Assembly: GCA_023451415.1 (NCBI GenBank)
Contig: JAEXZK010000006.1
Span: 1 to 5,905, forward strand
Direction of reading: 5' to 3'
Length of the DNA stretch: 5,905 nucleotides
From: Bacillota bacterium
GTDB lineage: Bacteria; Bacillota; Clostridia; Oscillospirales; Ruminococcaceae
The notes under the pieces were generated by a model. That model did no database searches, was not told the DNA's origin, and worked only from the letters and a program-made list of their open reading frames with translations. Both the position numbers and the translations under genes were made by a program. Below are positions 1 through 4,416 of this stretch, piece by piece (within the stretch, counting starts at the first letter, position 1; the number at the start of each line of letters is the position of its first letter).

Positions 1-12
1 CATACAAAAGCC

Positions 13-125
13 TTGCGCATGAAGTTTTTGCGCATGTGGGGCGTCCCGCCCCACGCGCTTGAATCGAAAGGCCGTGCCGCTGAAAGCGGCACATGGCCAT
101 TTTGCTATGCTTTTGCATAGCAAAA
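13..125. repeat. Cluster of three perfect hairpins plus a short direct repeat
   Basis: Three consecutive inverted repeats are seen. Hairpin 1 has arms 36-43 and 47-54 (8 bp, 3-base loop) and outer GCGC arms at 30-33 and 55-58. Hairpin 2 has arms 74-81 and 85-92 (8 bp, loop GAA) and outer GGCC arms at 70-73 and 95-98. Hairpin 3 has arms 100-110 and 115-125 (11 bp, loop TTTT). In the first two the outer and inner arms are separated by an unpaired AT on one side. The nonamer TTGCGCATG occurs at 13-21 and 28-36. No open reading frame covers the region convincingly and none of the hairpins has a clean T-tract. It may be a REP/MITE-like intergenic repeat or a structured RNA end; copy number elsewhere in the genome would decide. 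Confidence 0.6.
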
Positions 126-170
126 AAGCCCCGGGTATTACATTGTTGGAATGTAATGCCCGGGGCTTTT
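122..170 (-). terminator. Strong intrinsic terminator after the GH25 gene, possibly bidirectional
   Basis: The arms 128-144 and 150-166 form a 17-bp stem with a single G-T pair and a 5-base loop at 145-149. Read on the minus strand, the stem is followed by six T (122-127 on the plus strand are A). Read on the plus strand it is followed by TTTT and a second T-run at 177-180. It lies about 20 bases beyond the TAA at 186-188, which fits the end of the GH25 transcript if the gene once ran to that TAA. Confidence 0.9.
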
Positions 171-185
171 CCGTTCTTTTATGTC

Positions 186-278
186 TTATTCCACCACGGA
201 GGGCTCGTAGTCCAGGAACATGAGGTTCACGTCCACACCCCGGCTGATGCCGGCCACCTGGCCCTCGTAGTCATACTA
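186..278 (-). other. In-frame continuation of GH25 beyond an amber codon (C-terminal remnant)
   Basis: After the TAG at 276-278 the same frame stays open for 29 codons to TAA at 186-188. The translation begins YDYEGQVAGI and contains GVDVNLMF, the usual end of GH25 domains (known pattern W-Q-Y-x(n)-V-x-G-I-x(n)-V-D-x-N). The TAG follows the Trp directly, where the family has Gln. One CAG-to-TAG transition (CTG to CTA on the plus strand) explains it. The stretch is clearly homologous and not random, so the gene was recently full length (370 residues with Gln restored), or the amber is read through, or the base is an assembly error. TAG seems to be a normal stop for the racemase gene in this window, which argues against whole-genome reassignment. 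Confidence 0.85.
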
Positions 279-1298
279 CCAGATCTGGAAGTTGTAGGGG
301 AAGAAAGGCACATGGTAATACTGCGCCAGCCACAGGTCGTACTGCTGCAGCTGGGAGAGGTCCAGCTGCTCCACCAGGAACTTGCAGTAGGAATAGAGCA
401 TGGTGTCGTAGCCCGCATTCTCTATGGTATCGCAGAAGGCCGTGACGATGTTGGTCGCTGTCTGCACCGACATGCCGCTGGTGCGGTAGTGGGAATTCTG
501 AGCGCCTTCAATGTCAAAAACCACCGGCAGGTCCAGGTTGTATCCCCGGATGTTGTCCAGGACAAACCGGGCTTCCTCAATGGCCTCCTGGCGGCTGACC
601 GCCTGGGAGTAGAAGTAGACCCCTACCTTGACGCCGGCCTCCTGGGCTTTCTGCATATTCCGCTCATACTTGTCATCCAGGAAGATTTCTCCCTTGGTAT
701 AGCCCCGGTAACCCAGACGGATAAAGGCATAATCCACGCCGTCGGCCTTGACGGACTCCCAATCGATGTTCCCCTGGTGCACCGACACGTCGATGACCTT
801 GACGGCCCGGCGCTCGGTGTCCACGATGTATTCCTTTTCGCCGCTCCAGTCGTCGTGGACCAGGTTGTCCCAATCGTAGCTGTGATAGGACAGGCTTTCG
901 TCCACAGGTATGTACTGGTAGGTGTTGCCCTGCTTAAAGACAAAGTAATCGTCGATGAACCTCTGTACATACTGAGCCGGCAGCTGGAACTCCAGAGCGT
1001 ACTTTTCAAACCGGTCCACCGATATCTCATCCCGGCCGTCGATCTCCCAGAGGAACTCGGCGGGAACCTTTTCATAATCCCGGGCCACCTTCTCCAGGTC
1101 CCTGACGCGGATCATCCCGTCCTCCACATAGGAGTTCATTTTCCGGATGGGGGTCTGCTGGACGTAATCGGCCTGGGGGTCGTCCGCCCTGAGAACCTCC
1201 GGGGTGTCGGCGCCTGTTGCCAAAGGGCAAAGGAGCATTGCTGCGGCGCAGAGCAGCGCCATGCTCCCCCGTCCGCGGTTCTTCTGTTTTTTCAGCAT
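276..1298 (-). CDS. Secreted GH25 family lysozyme-like muramidase, ended early by an amber codon
   Basis: GH25 enzymes cleave the beta-1,4 bond between N-acetylmuramic acid and N-acetylglucosamine in peptidoglycan. Residues 1-30 look like an export signal: KK/R-rich start, hydrophobic core around 13-28, ATGA near the likely cleavage site. Residues 31-165 are an acidic, charged region I cannot assign. The GH25 barrel starts at IDVSVHQG with Asp170, and FDIEG at 261-265 supplies Asp262 and Glu264; these are the family's acidic active-site residues. The reading frame stops at codon 341 right after FQIW, so the last strand of the barrel (about 30 residues) is missing unless TAG is read through. 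The ATG at 1296-1298 follows GGGAGGAT 4 bases upstream. The gene stands alone, with its own promoter and terminator. The fold family is sure; activity of the shortened form is doubtful. Confidence 0.93.
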   Translation of the reverse strand: MLKKQKNRGRGSMALLCAAAMLLCPLATGADTPEVLRADDPQADYVQQTPIRKMNSYVEDGMIRVRDLEKVARDYEKVPAEFLWEIDGRDEISVDRFEKYALEFQLPAQYVQRFIDDYFVFKQGNTYQYIPVDESLSYHSYDWDNLVHDDWSGEKEYIVDTERRAVKVIDVSVHQGNIDWESVKADGVDYAFIRLGYRGYTKGEIFLDDKYERNMQKAQEAGVKVGVYFYSQAVSRQEAIEEARFVLDNIRGYNLDLPVVFDIEGAQNSHYRTSGMSVQTATNIVTAFCDTIENAGYDTMLYSYCKFLVEQLDLSQLQQYDLWLAQYYHVPFFPYNFQIW

Positions 1299-1302
1299 AA
1301 GA

Positions 1303-1310
1303 TCCTCCCT
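1303..1310 (-). promoter_or_regulatory. Ribosome binding site of the GH25 gene
   Basis: The minus strand reads GGGAGGAT 4 bases before the ATG at 1296-1298. The spacing is a little short, but the match to the anti-SD sequence supports this start. The basic-hydrophobic signal peptide directly after it agrees. Confidence 0.7.
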
Positions 1311-1355
1311 TTCCCTAAAAAAGTCATCTCAAATTGTCAAATCGTGTCAGCTATT

Positions 1356-1383
1356 ATTATAACAGATTTGAAGATGATGGCAA
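1356..1383 (-). promoter_or_regulatory. Sigma-A-type promoter for the GH25 gene
   Basis: Reading on the minus strand, TTGCCA (1378-1383, five of six consensus bases) is followed after 16 bases by a perfect TATAAT (1356-1361). Transcription would start near 1349, giving a leader of about 50 bases. The AT-rich leader contains the near-repeat ATTTGACA / ATTTGAGA (about 1328-1342), which could be an operator, but nothing proves that. Confidence 0.75.
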
Positions 1384-1437
1384 CTGCGGCGAAGAAATTT
1401 AACATTTTTGGCAAAAAACGCCTTTATTTTGTGACTC

Positions 1438-1474
1438 AAAAACGGGCCCACCGGAAGTTTTCCCGGTGGGCCCG
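1438..1474 (-). terminator. Intrinsic terminator after the small membrane protein gene
   Basis: Arms 1443-1454 and 1463-1474 form a perfect 12-bp GC-rich stem with an 8-base loop. On the minus strand it is followed by five T (A at 1438-1442). It lies 13 bases past the TAA of the 47-codon gene, which supports that this small frame is a real transcribed gene and that the GH25 gene beyond it needs its own promoter. Confidence 0.88.
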
Positions 1475-1487
1475 CTGCCAGCTTCTT

Positions 1488-1631
1488 TTATTCGGACAAA
1501 TCCTCGGTAATAAGGTACTTGCTGTGGCTGCACTCGCTGTACGCGTCCAGGGCCTCCATGGCTACCACCAGCGCCGCGGCGAGGAGCGCGGCCTTGACGA
1601 TAAGGGAAATGATTTTTCCAATAAATTTCAC
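1488..1631 (-). CDS. Small single-pass membrane protein, 47 residues, unknown function
   Basis: I do not recognise the family. The frame starts with GTG at 1629-1631 and ends with TAA at 1488-1490. A textbook AAAGGAGG lies 9 bases upstream, and a strong terminator follows the stop by 13 bases. The protein opens with a short basic stretch (KFIGK), then a hydrophobic Ile/Leu/Ala/Val segment at about residues 7-25 broken only by Lys13, so one membrane helix or an amphipathic surface helix is likely. The C-terminal half is polar and acidic (MEALDAYSEC, then HSKYLITEDL) and contains one Cys at residue 34. It probably shares a transcript with the CBM9-like gene 94 bases upstream, since no clear promoter is seen between them. 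The short length and GTG start make it easy for gene finders to miss. A role as a small regulator or membrane anchor is only a guess. Confidence 0.72.
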   Translation of the reverse strand: MKFIGKIISLIVKAALLAAALVVAMEALDAYSECSHSKYLITEDLSE

Positions 1632-1640
1632 AAATGTCAG

Positions 1641-1648
1641 CCTCCTTT
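1641..1648 (-). promoter_or_regulatory. Ribosome binding site that fixes the GTG start of the 47-residue protein
   Basis: The minus strand reads AAAGGAGG, complementary to the 16S 3' end, 9 bases before GTG at 1629-1631. The intervening TTG is followed directly by TGA, so GTG is the only usable start in range. Confidence 0.8.
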
Positions 1649-1701
1649 GTCGGGGTTGGCCGCGGGATAAAGCGGCCGGTGTATCGGCATCCGGGCCCCT
1701 G

Positions 1702-1717
1702 CGCCGCTCTGGCGGCG
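1702..1717 (-). other. GC-rich hairpin between the CBM9-like gene and the small gene
   Basis: Arms 1702-1707 and 1712-1717 form a 6-bp stem with a 4-base loop, and flanking GGCC/GGGCCC blocks can add pairs. It lies 8 bases past the stop codon at 1725-1727. No T-tract follows on either strand, so it is not a convincing terminator. It could stabilise the 3' end of the first cistron or modulate expression of the small gene. Confidence 0.35.
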
Positions 1718-1724
1718 GGCCGGA

Positions 1725-2285
1725 TCAATAGGCTACGATCTTAAACTCCCCCAGGGAGGGGAGGGCATACTCCCGCCCGCCGGCGAAGTCCGCCGGATAC
1801 AGGCTGCCCTTGTGGGGCTTGACAGGGCTTTCACTGAGCTTGTAAAAGTTGCCCCGGAGGGTAAATCCCACCTGGGTGCACCCCTTGCCCAGGGCCTCCT
1901 CCACAGCGGCCCTGCGGACGGTGACGGTGACACCCCAGTATATGCCCTGGAGATCCTCCCCGTCCAGGGAGTGGACAATGGCGTCCAGGGGCTTGTCCCC
2001 TCCCGGGCCCCGCACCAGGCAGGTGCAGGCTCCTCCCGCCGCCGCGGTAAGGACCAGAAGGTTCTGGCTCTGGGGGGCGGTAAAGACGGCCCGGAGACGG
2101 CTCTCCGGCTGGGGCACCATCTCAAAAGCCCACATCTGCACAAGAAATTCCTGGGGGGTGACGCAGAGCTTGGCTTGGGCAAAGGGCTTGTAATCCCGCT
2201 TCTCCAGCGGGTAGTCAATAATTTTATAGGTGGGCAGGGTGTCCAGCTTGGGGCTGGCCGGCTGGGTGCAGATATAATACGGCAT
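1725..2285 (-). CDS. CBM9-like carbohydrate-binding domain protein, cytoplasmic
   Basis: A 186-residue protein made of one predicted beta-sandwich domain. The best clue is the C-terminal part: GNFYKL at 145-150, a Pro-His pair at 157-158 with Gly-Ser just after, and a final strand GEFKIV. This resembles the CBM9_2 / CBM9-like pattern in which G-x-F-Y-K is followed by P-H and a closing Phe/Gly strand, although the usual D-F-H-x-P block is degenerate here. The N-terminal half (YKIIDYPLEKRDYKP, then QMWAFEMVP) also fits the opening strands. There is no signal peptide or membrane segment, so it should be cytoplasmic. Ligand is unknown; such proteins are usually small stand-alone members without a catalytic domain. 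I chose ATG 2283-2285, 10 bases after GGAAAGGGG, over a TTG seven codons upstream that has no separate ribosome site. It is the first gene after its own promoter, with the small membrane protein next. Confidence 0.62.
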   Translation of the reverse strand: MPYYICTQPASPKLDTLPTYKIIDYPLEKRDYKPFAQAKLCVTPQEFLVQMWAFEMVPQPESRLRAVFTAPQSQNLLVLTAAAGGACTCLVRGPGGDKPLDAIVHSLDGEDLQGIYWGVTVTVRRAAVEEALGKGCTQVGFTLRGNFYKLSESPVKPHKGSLYPADFAGGREYALPSLGEFKIVAY

Positions 2286-2295
2286 TGGTCCGATG

Positions 2296-2304
2296 CCCCT
2301 TTCC
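2296..2304 (-). promoter_or_regulatory. Ribosome binding site that decides the start of the CBM9-like gene
   Basis: The minus strand reads GGAAAGGGG ending 10 bases before ATG at 2283-2285. The alternative TTG start at 2304-2306 overlaps this site, so using it would put the ribosome site inside the coding sequence. Confidence 0.6.
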
Positions 2305-2372
2305 AAGGCTTGCGGCGGAGGGCAGCCCGCATCTTCGGCAGCATCCCGGGCAAAGCCCCCGCTTTTTTAGGT

Positions 2373-2400
2373 ATTATAGCACATTTTTTGTCAAAAGCAA
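2373..2400 (-). promoter_or_regulatory. Extended -10 promoter for the CBM9-like gene
   Basis: The minus strand carries TGC followed by TATAAT (hexamer at 2373-2378), a perfect extended -10. A consensus TTGACA at 2389-2394 is only 10 bases away, too close to act as its -35. At 16 bases the sequence is TTGCTT (2395-2400), a weak -35. The start would be near 2366, giving a leader of about 80 bases. The upstream edge of the promoter abuts the tail of the terminator of the preceding gene. Confidence 0.72.
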
Positions 2401-2429
2401 AGAAGATGCCGCGGCTTTTGGCCGCGGCA
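2396..2429 (-). terminator. Probable intrinsic terminator after the SpoIIQ-like gene
   Basis: Arms 2407-2415 and 2421-2429 form a perfect 9-bp GC-rich stem with a 5-base loop. On the minus strand the stem runs into a T-rich but interrupted tail (ATCTTCTTTGCTTTT). It lies 54 bases past the TGA at 2483-2485. The tail overlaps the -35 region of the next promoter, so the two signals share sequence. Confidence 0.7.
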
Positions 2430-2482
2430 CTGTGAACTTTGCGCAAACTTTTTGCAAACGGATGGAGATGCGGCCCGCTTTC

Positions 2483-3259
2483 TCAGCCCAGCTTGACCAG
2501 AGCGGAAGGGTCCACATACTTCCCGTCCTTCATGACGGCAAAGTGCAGGTGTGTGTCCATGGAGATCTCGGCGGGGATCTGGTCCATGGTGCCGATGGCC
2601 TGGCCCGCCTTCACCGGGGCGTCCTTTTTGACGGCGGTGTCCACCGACACGCCGCAGTAGACCGATACATAGCCGTCGGCATGCTGCACCTGGACGGTGC
2701 CGCCCCATAGGGGATCGGTGACCACGCTGAGGACGGTGCCGTCCCCTGCGCAGAGGACCTTATCCCCCTTCTGGCCTTTCAGGTCCACGCCGTCGTGGGT
2801 GCGCCAGACGCCCAGGGTCTGATTTTTTACCAGCTGTCCGCCGCTGAAGGGGTTAAGCACCTCCGCGGAGGCCACGGGCAGCGTATAGGCCAAGGGCTGC
2901 TGCGCGGGCGCACTGCCTTGCCCGGCGGACGCCCTTCCAGGTGCGGACGAGCTGGACTGCGCAGATGACGGCGCAGGCGCCGAGGAAGAGGAGGGAGACG
3001 GCTTTTCTATCTCTTTGGTATCTTTGGCCGCCGGCTGGGAGACGGACGGCTCCGAGCCCTGCTGAATTTCCGAGTATCCCCATTTCTTCTCCTCCCCGCT
3101 GACGCTCTGGTCCACAATCTGGCGGTTGTTTTCGTCAATGCTGTCCAGGGTGCGGTTGGCTGTCACCCAGGCCGCGCCGGACGCGCCCACGATGCAGACT
3201 GCCAGGGCAATGTAGAATCCCTTGTCCTTGATATAAGATAATACTTTATTTTCTTTCAT
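2483..3259 (-). CDS. SpoIIQ-like M23 (LytM) membrane-anchored peptidase-fold protein
   Basis: The 258-residue protein has a short basic N-terminus, one membrane helix at about 14-33, a charged stretch, a Ser/Pro/Ala linker at about 87-122, and a LytM domain at about 133-258. SpoIIQ of spore formers has this layout; there it sits in the forespore membrane and pairs with SpoIIIAH of the mother cell to build the engulfment-stage channel. The zinc motif HDGVD supplies His155 and Asp159, and HLH at 237-239 supplies His237 and the zinc ligand His239. The extra His that active LytM enzymes carry in a Y-x-H-L motif is absent: here the sequence is VYCGVS (200-205), recalling the VYQSLS of Bacillus SpoIIQ. 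Zinc binding is therefore likely, hydrolysis uncertain. The start is ATG with GAGGTG 11 bases upstream. A sigma-F-like promoter overlaps the end of the preceding gene. It could instead be a general cell-wall M23 protein, since no spoIID or spoIIIA genes are in view. Confidence 0.78.
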   Translation of the reverse strand: MKENKVLSYIKDKGFYIALAVCIVGASGAAWVTANRTLDSIDENNRQIVDQSVSGEEKKWGYSEIQQGSEPSVSQPAAKDTKEIEKPSPSSSSAPAPSSAQSSSSAPGRASAGQGSAPAQQPLAYTLPVASAEVLNPFSGGQLVKNQTLGVWRTHDGVDLKGQKGDKVLCAGDGTVLSVVTDPLWGGTVQVQHADGYVSVYCGVSVDTAVKKDAPVKAGQAIGTMDQIPAEISMDTHLHFAVMKDGKYVDPSALVKLG

Positions 3260-3281
3260 GGTTGTTTTATCACCTCGACCA

Positions 3282-3311
3282 TAGTTTTCACCGCCCTTGG
3301 AGGGATTATAC
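3282..3311 (-). promoter_or_regulatory. Candidate sigma-F (or sigma-G) forespore promoter of the SpoIIQ-like gene
   Basis: On the minus strand GTATA (3307-3311) is followed after exactly 15 bases by GTGAAAACTA (3282-3291). The known Bacillus sigma-F consensus is GywTA, 15 bases, GGnrAnAmTw; the -35 matches fully and the -10 has a single mismatch (second G is T). The -35 element overlaps the Val codon and TAA of the TSUP gene ahead. The start would fall near 3275, so the leader is only about 15 bases and begins inside the ribosome site; this is the weak point. A competing sigma-A reading uses TATAAT at 3305-3310 but lacks a -35. Confidence 0.45.
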
Positions 3312-3725
3312 AGGGGGTGGTTTCTTTTCTTTGTCCTGGGGGAAGATCCCCCAGCCCTCCTGTCTGCCCATGCGGACGCCCTGCCGGATCTCCCGGATGC
3401 CGATGACCACGATCAGCCCGCCAAACAGCCTGCGGAGCAGTTCTTCCGGCAGGCAGCCCGCCGTCAGCACCCCCAGCCAGACCCCGGCCAGCCCCCCCAG
3501 GATGATGGGCCAGGCCGCGCTCATATCCACAAGGCCGTTTTTGCGGTGGAACCACAGGCTGAGCAGCCCCACCGGCAGCACAAAGGCCAGGTTGATCCCC
3601 TGCGCCGTCAGCTGGGACATCCCCACTGCCGAAAGGTAGAGGAGCAGGACGCCTCCGCCCCCCAGGCCCATGGAGGCCAGCAGCCCCGCTCCCGCCGAGG
3701 CCAGGGCCACCGTCAGCCACCCCAT
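3306..3725 (-). CDS. Half-size TauE/SafE (TSUP) family anion exporter protein, second of a pair
   Basis: TSUP proteins move sulfite, sulfoacetate, sulfate and other small anions; full-length members have about 250 residues in two related halves. This protein has only 139 residues and one half. It shows the glycine-rich motif of the family near its start (GLGGGGVLLLYL at 20-31), the SQLTAQGINL segment at 37-46, and further hydrophobic helices at about 46-58, 72-91 and 98-111. The tail after 112 is basic and polar and should be cytosolic. ATG at 3723-3725 lies 9 bases after a strong GGGGAGGAGG, and starts inside the preceding gene, overlapping it by 13 bases, a sign of translational coupling. 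The frame stays open upstream to 3872, but that stretch is not protein-like. The SpoIIQ-like gene begins 46 bases later. Partnership with the first half as one transporter is inferred; the substrate is unknown. Confidence 0.85.
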   Translation of the reverse strand: MGWLTVALASAGAGLLASMGLGGGGVLLLYLSAVGMSQLTAQGINLAFVLPVGLLSLWFHRKNGLVDMSAAWPIILGGLAGVWLGVLTAGCLPEELLRRLFGGLIVVIGIREIRQGVRMGRQEGWGIFPQDKEKKPPPV

Positions 3726-4084
3726 AGGCTCCGGCCTCCTCCCCAGATGAGCAGCAGGCCAAAGGCGATCTTCAGCCAGCCGGTGCTCACCCGGCCCAGC
3801 AGCCAGGCCCCCGCCGCCCCCCCCCCGAGCCCCCCCGGCAGGTAGGGGAGGGCGTCCCCGGGCCGGAACCATCCCCGGTACCAGTAGAGCCCCGCGCTCA
3901 CCACCGACAGCGGCACGATGATGGACAGGGAGGTGGCATGGCTTTTTTTGCCCCGGACGCCGATGGCCTCCAGCAGAGGGACAAGCACCATGCCGCCTCC
4001 CGCGCCCAGGAGCCCGTTGAGGGCGCCCACGGCCAGGCCGCCCAAGGCGCCGCCCAGAGGGTGCTTTTTCTTTTTTTTGTCCAT
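3713..4084 (-). CDS. Half-size TauE/SafE (TSUP) family anion exporter protein, first of a pair
   Basis: The 123-residue protein carries one TSUP half. After a lysine-rich start (KKKKK at 3-7) come a helix at about 11-26, the hallmark GLLGAGGGMVLVPLL at 24-38, the SHATSLSII segment at 48-56, a helix to about 68, and two more at about 80-95 and 103-116. The ATG at 4082-4084 has GGGGGAG 7 bases upstream; the frame extends upstream to 4255, but that part covers a terminator hairpin and is not protein-like. The next gene, the matching second half, overlaps its end by 13 bases, so the two are surely co-expressed and may form a heteromeric carrier. The coding strand has a run of ten G at 3817-3826 (Gly87-Gly89), a possible slippage site. 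No clear promoter is seen; the best candidate is weak (see the gap entry). Confidence 0.85.
   Translation of the reverse strand: MDKKKKKHPLGGALGGLAVGALNGLLGAGGGMVLVPLLEAIGVRGKKSHATSLSIIVPLSVVSAGLYWYRGWFRPGDALPYLPGGLGGGAAGAWLLGRVSTGWLKIAFGLLLIWGGGRSLWGG
3735..3744 (-). promoter_or_regulatory. Internal ribosome binding site for the second TSUP half
   Basis: The minus strand reads GGGGAGGAGG inside the last codons of the first half, 9 bases before the ATG at 3723-3725. Its strength shows that the second half is meant to be translated from its own start and is not merely the debris of a frameshifted fusion gene. Confidence 0.75.
3817..3826 (-). repeat. G10 homopolymer in the coding strand of the first TSUP half
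   Basis: Ten C on the plus strand (ten G in the coding strand) encode Gly87-Gly89 and the first base of Ala90; a second run of seven lies at 3830-3836. Such tracts gain or lose bases easily. One extra G, or a -1 ribosomal slip, would move the frame into that of the second half, which is open across this point; one lost G shifts to the third frame. Either change removes the last helix of the first half. Confidence 0.7.
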
Positions 4085-4416
4085 ATCCCGTCTCCCCCTT
4101 CCGCCTTTTGTTTGATTCTGCCCAAAAGCTCTGTCCGGTTTAGTTTGCCAAAAGTCTGCGGACAATATTCTTTTTGCAGGCCGTTCCTTTGACGGCAGAC
4201 AAAAAGGAGCGGACGTCCGACGGACGCCCGCTCCTTTTTGGAGGACTGCTGGCAATTGCTTCGAGGCTGCTTTTAAAACAAAGAGCTTGCCGGATTTTTG
4301 CAGGCAGCGGATGAACGCGGGGCAAAAACCCAGGAATTCTTCCGGGCCCCGGGCTTTTTGACGCGGCCGCCGCTGTTTGTTGAAAAAAACGGCGTTTTTG
4401 ATGCTTCAGACAGCCC
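4085..4416. other. Intergenic gap between racemase and TSUP genes
   Basis: These 332 bases hold no gene I can support. The frames open here have atypical composition and run through hairpins. Contents seen: a weak A/T hairpin 17 bases past the racemase stop (arms 4385-4390 and 4394-4399, followed by T on the minus strand), the strong hairpin at 4201-4239, and a poor promoter candidate for the TSUP pair on the minus strand, TTGTCC at 4160-4165 with TAAACC at 4137-4142 (17-base spacing, only three of six bases in the -10). An AT-rich, A-tract stretch lies between about 4370 and 4400. The remainder (about 4240-4370) shows nothing I can interpret. Confidence 0.5.
4201..4239. terminator. Bidirectional intrinsic terminator between the racemase and TSUP units
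   Basis: Arms 4201-4212 and 4228-4239 form a perfect 12-bp stem, followed after one A-C mismatch by a 5-bp inner stem (4214-4218 and 4222-4226) and a 3-base loop. Five A on one side and five T on the other give a U-tract on either strand. It lies 178 bases past the racemase stop and 116 bases before the TSUP start, so it should separate the two minus-strand transcripts. Confidence 0.85.

Noticed and set aside
93..1670. Long plus-strand open frame of 525 codons
   Set aside because: It is antisense to the GH25 gene and the small gene, crosses two strong terminators and has no protein-like domain pattern; long antisense frames are common in GC-rich DNA.
2389..2394. Perfect TTGACA as the -35 of the CBM9-like promoter
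   Set aside because: Only 10 bases from TATAAT; spacing should be 16-18. The extended -10 is the better explanation.
3306..3872. Long version of the second TSUP half starting near 3872
   Set aside because: The extra 49 residues are Gly/Arg/Pro-rich shadow translation of the first half; the ATG at 3723-3725 has a strong ribosome site and starts the real helix.
3713..4255. Long version of the first TSUP half starting near 4255
   Set aside because: The extra N-terminus runs through the 4201-4239 terminator; the ATG at 4082-4084 with GGGGGAG fits better.
4324..4359. Possible terminator with A- and T-runs around CCCGGG blocks
   Set aside because: Arms pair only with bulges and a long loop; the 4201-4239 hairpin is far stronger.
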